From the NCBI GenBank assembly GCA_022841325.1, contig JALHRS010000031.1, forward strand, positions 1-64,000: DNA of 64,000 nucleotides. The letters are read 5' to 3'. The notes under the pieces were generated by a model. It worked only from the letters and a program-made list of their open reading frames with translations, was not told where the DNA came from and made no database searches. A program made the position numbers and the translations under genes. This stretch comes from Lysobacterales bacterium. GTDB taxonomy: Bacteria; Pseudomonadota; Gammaproteobacteria; Xanthomonadales; SZUA-5. This document shows positions 58,720 through 64,000 of this stretch, piece by piece (position 1 is the first letter of the stretch; every line of letters begins with the position of its first letter).

Positions 58720-61512
58720 TCAGCGGAACTTGTATTCCACCCCCAGATAGAAGGACCGGCCGCGCGGATCGGTGTAGGTCGGGTCGTAGCTGGCGATGAA
58801 GTAATAGGCCTGGTTCGAGAACGGTGGTTCTTCGTCGAACACATTGAGCACGCCGGCACGCACGCGCAGCTGTTCGTTGACCTTGTAGCTGCCGGTCAGA
58901 TCCCAGAGCGAATAGGCTTTGACATCGCGCGAGGGCAGGCGTGAATCGCTGACCGGATCGTAGGTGGTGTTCTGGTCGCGATAGCTGGAGGAATAGTTGT
59001 TGGCGAAGGTCAGACCCAGCGGACCGCTGTCCCAGTTGAAGGCGATGCGATGGCGCCAGCGCTGGATCACCTGGTCGTTGAGGAAGCGCCCGAGGTTGCT
59101 GCGATAGGGTTCCAGGGGACCGAACTGGCGTTCGTACTTGGTGATCAGGGTGCCGGTGAAATCGACACTGAAAGTGCCGTAATCGGTTTCTCCGGTGCTG
59201 AGACGGCTGCTGATGTCGAAGCCGGAGGTCTTGAGCTTGCCCTGGTTTTCCTTGCGCAGGATGATGTTGCTGATGAAGCCGTCTTCATCGCGCTCGATGT
59301 AGAGGCCGTTGTACAGCTCCGGACTCTCGATGATGATCTGCTCGCCCAGCGTGCTGATCACGTCCTTCTTCTGCAGGTGCCAGTATTCCAGTCCGATGTT
59401 GAAGGTCTCGCTGGGCTCGTAGACCGTGCCGAGCGAGAACTGCCGCGAGCGCTCCGGATCGAGGTCCGGATTGCTCTGCCGCTCGACCGGCCACTGGTCG
59501 GTGCAGAAGTCGATGCTGCCTTCGGCATCGGCGCACTGCGGATCGGTGATCAGACTGGAGGTCACGCCGAACACGGTGGGACGGTGCAGATCGTTCAGCG
59601 AGGGCGCGCGGAAGCCGGTGCCGGCCGAGCCGCGGACGATCAGATCCTCGCGCGGCTGCCAGCGCACGCCGAACTTGGGATTGAAGGTGGAGCCGACTTC
59701 CTCGTAGTCGTCGAAGCGCAGCGCCGCCTGCAGTTCGAGGGTCTCGCTGACCGGCGCATTCAGTTCGGCATAGGCCGAGGCGACATTGCGGCTGTCATTG
59801 CTGGGCAGGATGTCGGAGGGGTCACCGGGGCCGAGCGAGCTGTCGCGGTCACCGGCGATGTTGTTGCTGAGCAGCAGCGCCGAAGGCGTGAAGCGCTGGG
59901 ATTCGCGACGCAACTCGCCGCCCAGCGCCAGACCGATATCGCCGCCCTCCAGTTCGCCGAGCGCGCGGGTGAAATTGAAATCGAAGCTCTCGCTGACGCC
60001 CTTGGATTTGCGCGCATCGTCGTTGATGGTGATGTCATCGAGCAGGGCCTGACCCTGGGCCGAGGACGGGCCGAAGGGATTGATCAGGCCGGAACGCACG
60101 GCGGCGTCGAACTCGTCGAAGAGCACATAGCCATCGACGTAGCTGTCGGTGGCCTTGTTCTCGCTGCGGACCAGACCGAGGCTGTAATCCCAGTCACCGG
60201 CGATGCCCTCGGCACCAAGCACGATGCGGCTGCCCTCGCTGGTGACTTCATTGCTGCGATTGCCGGCCTCGGTCATGCGCAGGCGGATGCCGCTGAAGGT
60301 GCTCGGCAATCCGGGCGCGGACAGCGCGGTGCGATAGGGTTCGGGCAGCACCGAGATCGGCAGGTTGCGGATGCGCTGTGGATTCGGGCTGAGCCTATAG
60401 GTGGTCTCGGATTTGGTGTAGGACAGTTCGGCGAACAGGCGATGGCCGTCGGCCACCTCGACCGCAGCCCGCCCCATGAAGCCGATCTTGTCCGAGTCCG
60501 GGTAGATCTCGGTGTCCTTCATGTAATCGTAGCTGCAGGCCACCGGACCACCCGGCCCTTCCGGCGCATACACCGTCGCCGGCGGATTGCACTCGGGAGA
60601 GCTCGGATTGATACGGTTGCGGGTGGTACCCGGCGCCAGCAGGCCGGCGTTGATCAGCGCATTGCGCTGCGCCGAATTGATGTCGATATTGGCCGGATAG
60701 GTGTTGCTGGACATCAGCGCCGGCAGCAGATCGGCCAGCGGCCGATCACGGATGAAATCGCGCTGGCTGGAGCGCAGCGCACCCAGATGCTGCACGTCGA
60801 GCACGCCGAAGACGTTGTAACGGTCGGTACTCATGTCACCGAAGCCGGCACTGATGGTGGCGGTCTGCTTGTCGGCTCCGCCTTCCTGGGTATCGGCTCC
60901 GAGCAGGCTGAGATCGATGCCCTGATAATCGCTGCGGGTGATGAAGTTGATGACGCCACCGATGGCATCGGAACCGTACAAGGCCGAGGCCCCGTCCTTC
61001 AGCACCTCGACACGCTCGATGGCGCCGGCCGGGATGTTGTTGAGATCGACACCGGCCTCATCGCCGGGCGAGGCGAAGTTGGCCAGGCGTCGGCCATTGA
61101 GCAGGATCAGCGTGCTGGACACCCCCACGCCGCGCAGATTGGCGCCGTTGAAACCGCGCTGACCGGAGGTGCCGTCGGTGATGCTGGCACCGTCGGCCAG
61201 CGGCGCGGTGTTTGCAGTCAAGGTCTTGACCATTTCCGCCGCCGTGGTCACGCCGCGGGTTTCGATCTCTTCGCGGGTGATGATCTCGATCGGCAATGCG
61301 GTCTCGCCGTCGATGCGCTTGATGCGCGAACCGGTGACGAACACGGTATCCATCTCTGCCGCCTTGGCGGCGATCTCGGCATCGCTGCTGCCGTCCTCCG
61401 CCGCCACCAGGCCGGCCGGCAGCAACAGGGCCTGGGTCAAGGCCAGGCGCAGCAGAGTCTGTCTGAGCGGAAGTTCGCCGCGGCGGGACGGGCGCGAGGT
61501 GCGAATGGTCAT
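58720..61512 (-). CDS. TonB-dependent outer membrane receptor
   Basis: Plug domain (IERVEVLKDGASALYGSDAIGGVINFITR); C-terminal YLGVEYKFR; start set at MTIRTSRPS. Confidence 0.95.
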   Translation of the reverse strand: MTIRTSRPSRRGELPLRQTLLRLALTQALLLPAGLVAAEDGSSDAEIAAKAAEMDTVFVTGSRIKRIDGETALPIEIITREEIETRGVTTAAEMVKTLTANTAPLADGASITDGTSGQRGFNGANLRGVGVSSTLILLNGRRLANFASPGDEAGVDLNNIPAGAIERVEVLKDGASALYGSDAIGGVINFITRSDYQGIDLSLLGADTQEGGADKQTATISAGFGDMSTDRYNVFGVLDVQHLGALRSSQRDFIRDRPLADLLPALMSSNTYPANIDINSAQRNALINAGLLAPGTTRNRINPSSPECNPPATVYAPEGPGGPVACSYDYMKDTEIYPDSDKIGFMGRAAVEVADGHRLFAELSYTKSETTYRLSPNPQRIRNLPISVLPEPYRTALSAPGLPSTFSGIRLRMTEAGNRSNEVTSEGSRIVLGAEGIAGDWDYSLGLVRSENKATDSYVDGYVLFDEFDAAVRSGLINPFGPSSAQGQALLDDITINDDARKSKGVSESFDFNFTRALGELEGGDIGLALGGELRRESQRFTPSALLLSNNIAGDRDSSLGPGDPSDILPSNDSRNVASAYAELNAPVSETLELQAALRFDDYEEVGSTFNPKFGVRWQPREDLIVRGSAGTGFRAPSLNDLHRPTVFGVTSSLITDPQCADAEGSIDFCTDQWPVERQSNPDLDPERSRQFSLGTVYEPSETFNIGLEYWHLQKKDVISTLGEQIIIESPELYNGLYIERDEDGFISNIILRKENQGKLKTSGFDISSRLSTGETDYGTFSVDFTGTLITKYERQFGPLEPYRSNLGRFLNDQVIQRWRHRIAFNWDSGPLGLTFANNYSSSYRDQNTTYDPVSDSRLPSRDVKAYSLWDLTGSYKVNEQLRVRAGVLNVFDEEPPFSNQAYYFIASYDPTYTDPRGRSFYLGVEYKFR

Positions 61513-61672
61513 GGAGTAGGTCCTGAAGTGCGAAATCGGCAGTCTGGTGAGGGCCGAACCCAGGCAGCGGCCGGCTCGGTGGCGGACTGTACGCACCTCA
61601 AATCCGGCCGCCAGTGGCCACCACGCCAGGCGTCGCCCTGCGGCAACTTGCTGTCGCTTGGAGGCAAGATTG

Positions 61673-61731
61673 GGGGCGCGGGGCACGGGGCACGGGGCAC
61701 GGGGCACGGGGCGCGGGGCGCGGGGCGCGGG
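61673..61731 (+). repeat. Heptamer array (GGGGCRC)8
   Basis: Exact 7-nt period. Confidence 0.97.
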
Positions 61732-61754
61732 AAAAGCTACAGGCTCGAGGGCTT

Positions 61755-61830
61755 GTGTAGGTCCAGACTTGTCTGGACGCTTCTTCGGCACCTCCCAGGA
61801 GCGTCCAGACAAGTCTGGACCCACAAAAGC
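61755..61830. repeat. TCCAGACTTGTCTGGA-family inverted pair
   Basis: GTAGGTCCAGACTTGTCTGGACGCT ... GCGTCCAGACAAGTCTGGACCCAC. Confidence 0.93.
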
Positions 61831-61835
61831 CGGCG

Positions 61836-62012
61836 GCATTGCAAGCCACCTGTGTCGGTCTGACACTGCACACTGGCCGTGAACCAGCTTGGTGCGCGTA
61901 GGCCGTGGGTGCCGCGCAGCGGCTCCCCGGCGCTGTTCGCATCACCTCCCGGAGAGCGCTGCGCGCACTTCCGGGCTACAAAAGCCGGCTCTTGCCGCGG
62001 CTCGCAATGACG
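61836..62012. repeat. Repeat island (GCCACCTGTGTC and GTAGGCC...GGGCTAC families, GCAATGACGC end)
   Basis: Closely similar to 18260-18410. Confidence 0.8.
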
Positions 62013-62182
62013 CCGTTCCCTGAGCCCCTCGCTCGCCCTCGTGCCCCAAGTTTCCCCAAAGCGACACCCGCTTGCGCTTTTGCGTTGGCACGCGGTGGCG
62101 CACGCAGCACATCGGACGGGCTTGGTGCCATGATCGGGTCCGGCCGCGAAGTGCGGTGCTGCCACTGCCGGATTCACTCACC

Positions 62183-63313
62183 ATGCGTACTGAACAACAC
62201 CTGTTGACGAGCTGCACGCCGGGCACCACGCGCGAATTGCAGAGCCTGCATTTCGGTCCGCTGGAGCCGGGTCGCAAGGCCGTCATCCAGGCCTCGCTGC
62301 ATGCCGACGAGCCGCCGGGAATGCTGGTCGCCTACCATCTGCGCCGGGAACTGGCGGCACTGGAGGCCGAGCATCGGCTGCTCGGGGAAATCGTGCTGCT
62401 GCCCATGGCCAATCCGCTGGGACTGTCGCAACGGCTGCTGGGACGCACCCTGGGCCGTTTCGAACTCGGCTCCGGCGAGAACTTCAATCGGCGCTACCAG
62501 GATCTGAGTTCGGCCACCTTTGCCAAGCTGCAGTCGGAGATCGACGCCGGCCATCAACCGTCGCTGCCGAGCGTGCGTGCGGCCCTGCGTCAGGCCTGCC
62601 GGGAACTGCCGGCCGAGAGCGAGTTGGCCAGCCTGCGCAAGATTCTGCTGCTGCAGTCCATCGATGCCGATCTGGTGCTGGATCTGCACTGCGACAGCGA
62701 TGCGGTGATGCATCTCTACACGGCCAATCCGCTGTGGCCGCAGGTGGAAGCGCTGGCACGACTGCTCGGCGCCGAGGTCAGCCTGCTGGCCACCGAGTCC
62801 GGCGGCGAGCCTTTCGATGAAAGTTGCTCGATGGTCTGGTCCCAGCTCAACCGGCGCTGGCAGGCGCATTCGGGTACCCCGGGTCCGTGGCCGGACGCCT
62901 GCATTGCCGTCACCGTGGAACTGCGGGGCGAAACCGATGTGAGTCATGAACTGGCCGAGCGCGATGCCAGCGCCATCCTGGCCTATCTGGCGCACCGCGG
63001 ATTCATCGATGCGCGGCTAGCGGAACTGCCGCCGCTGTTGCGCGAGGCGACGCCACTGGAGGGCTCGGTACCGGTGATCAGCCCCCGTGGCGGCGTGCTG
63101 GTGCACCGCCAGCTGCTGGGGCAATGGGTGCAGCGCGGCCAGTGCCTCGCCGAGGTCATCGATCCGCTGAGCGGTGAGGCCATCGATCTCTGCAGCCCGG
63201 TCGATGGGCTGCTGTATGCGCGCGAGCATTCGAGAGTGGTCCATGCCGGCATGTCGATCGCCAAGGTGGCGGGCAGTGAGGCGGTCCGCAGCGGGCAGCT
63301 GCTGTCGGCCTGA
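62183..63313 (+). CDS. Succinylglutamate desuccinylase/aspartoacylase family protein
   Basis: IQASLHADEPPGMLVAYHL; DLVLDLHCDS zinc motifs. Confidence 0.9.
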   Translation: MRTEQHLLTSCTPGTTRELQSLHFGPLEPGRKAVIQASLHADEPPGMLVAYHLRRELAALEAEHRLLGEIVLLPMANPLGLSQRLLGRTLGRFELGSGENFNRRYQDLSSATFAKLQSEIDAGHQPSLPSVRAALRQACRELPAESELASLRKILLLQSIDADLVLDLHCDSDAVMHLYTANPLWPQVEALARLLGAEVSLLATESGGEPFDESCSMVWSQLNRRWQAHSGTPGPWPDACIAVTVELRGETDVSHELAERDASAILAYLAHRGFIDARLAELPPLLREATPLEGSVPVISPRGGVLVHRQLLGQWVQRGQCLAEVIDPLSGEAIDLCSPVDGLLYAREHSRVVHAGMSIAKVAGSEAVRSGQLLSA

Positions 63314-63330
63314 GCGGCAGCGAAGCCGAT

Positions 63331-64000
63331 CATGGCCAAACGCTACGGCTTCCTGCTGCTGCCGCGCTATTCCCTGCTCGATCTGGCAGGCGCTCTGGCG
63401 GTGTTGCGCCAGGCCAACCAGCTGCTCGGTGGGCGCGCCATCGACACGCTGCTGCTGTCGAGAGACGGGCGCCCGGTCGCAGCAGCCGGCGGCGAGCAGC
63501 TGCTGATCTCGCAGGGCCTGAACGCTGCGCTGATGTCGATCGACGGCCTGTTCATCATCAGCGATGCGCCACCGCAGGCCAGCGACGAACCCTGGTTGCG
63601 TCAGCATCTGGCCGTGGCCGGGCAGCGTATCGCCCAGGCCCGCGGCGTGCTCGGCGGTATCGGCTGCGGAGCCCTGTGGTGGGCGCAAACCGGGCTGCTG
63701 GACGGCTACCGCTGCAGTGCCGCGACGCCGCCAGGACAAGCCTCTGTGCTCGGTGGCGCCGTGCTCTCCAATCGCTACTGCGAGATCGATCGCAATCGAT
63801 TGAGCTGCGCTGGCGGCACCAGTACGCTGGATCTGATGATTCAGTGGCTGTCGCAGGACTACGGTGAGCAAGCTGGGCGCCAGCTGATGGCGCACTTCGC
63901 GCTGGAGCGGTTGCGCGCAGGCGACGAGCGCAGCAAACCTTCGGCGACCGCAGGCACCGCGGCTTCGGCCAAGCTGGCCGAAGCGGTGGCCCTGATGGAA
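63331..64000 (+). CDS. GlxA-family regulator (DJ-1/PfpI-like N-terminus), truncated by window end
   Basis: YGFLLLPRYSLLDLAGALAVLRQAN; IGCGALWWAQTGLLDGY; open to the last base. Confidence 0.8.

Noticed and set aside
59050-61863. 937-aa + strand ORF
   Set aside because: Antisense to the TonB-dependent receptor; low-complexity translation.

Overview
This window is a GC-rich, mostly housekeeping segment of a bacterial chromosome. Gene content and order suggest a gammaproteobacterium near the Xanthomonadales (inference only). Recognisable blocks, left to right: gcvT; a PPC-type secreted metalloprotease; rimI; an Mla/MCE-type operon without its permease; a DevA/MacB-like ABC exporter; an abrB-doc toxin-antitoxin module with a frameshifted toxin; an orphan AAA+ ATPase; tldD; amiC-tsaE-nnrD with divergent queG; pgi; panC-panB-folK-pcnB; tRNA-Glu(CUC); fdxA; bamC-dapA with gcvR; phoH; a FadL-like porin; thiD; an isocitrate dehydrogenase; grxC; tusDCBE; bepA; phoB-phoR-ppk-ppx followed by a GT4 and a PAP2 gene; hsp20 and cbpA; pilH; acuI; msrC; an NlpC/P60 lipoprotein; fbp; a TonB-dependent receptor; an aspartoacylase-like gene; and a truncated GlxA-like gene at the right edge. 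The most unusual signal lies between the genes. There are at least 14 tandem arrays of G-rich heptamers in three families (GGTTGYY, GGGGCRC, GGGAAAA-like). In every case the G-rich strand points into the intergenic island, and 9 of 14 arrays lie within 10 nt of a stop codon. The islands between them are packed with REP-like palindromes. Other leads are a possible RNA thermometer on hsp20, a decaying Doc toxin inside inverted heptamer arrays, missing mlaE and panD, and a small ORF plus terminator upstream of pgi. All protein calls come from reading translations; no database search was run.
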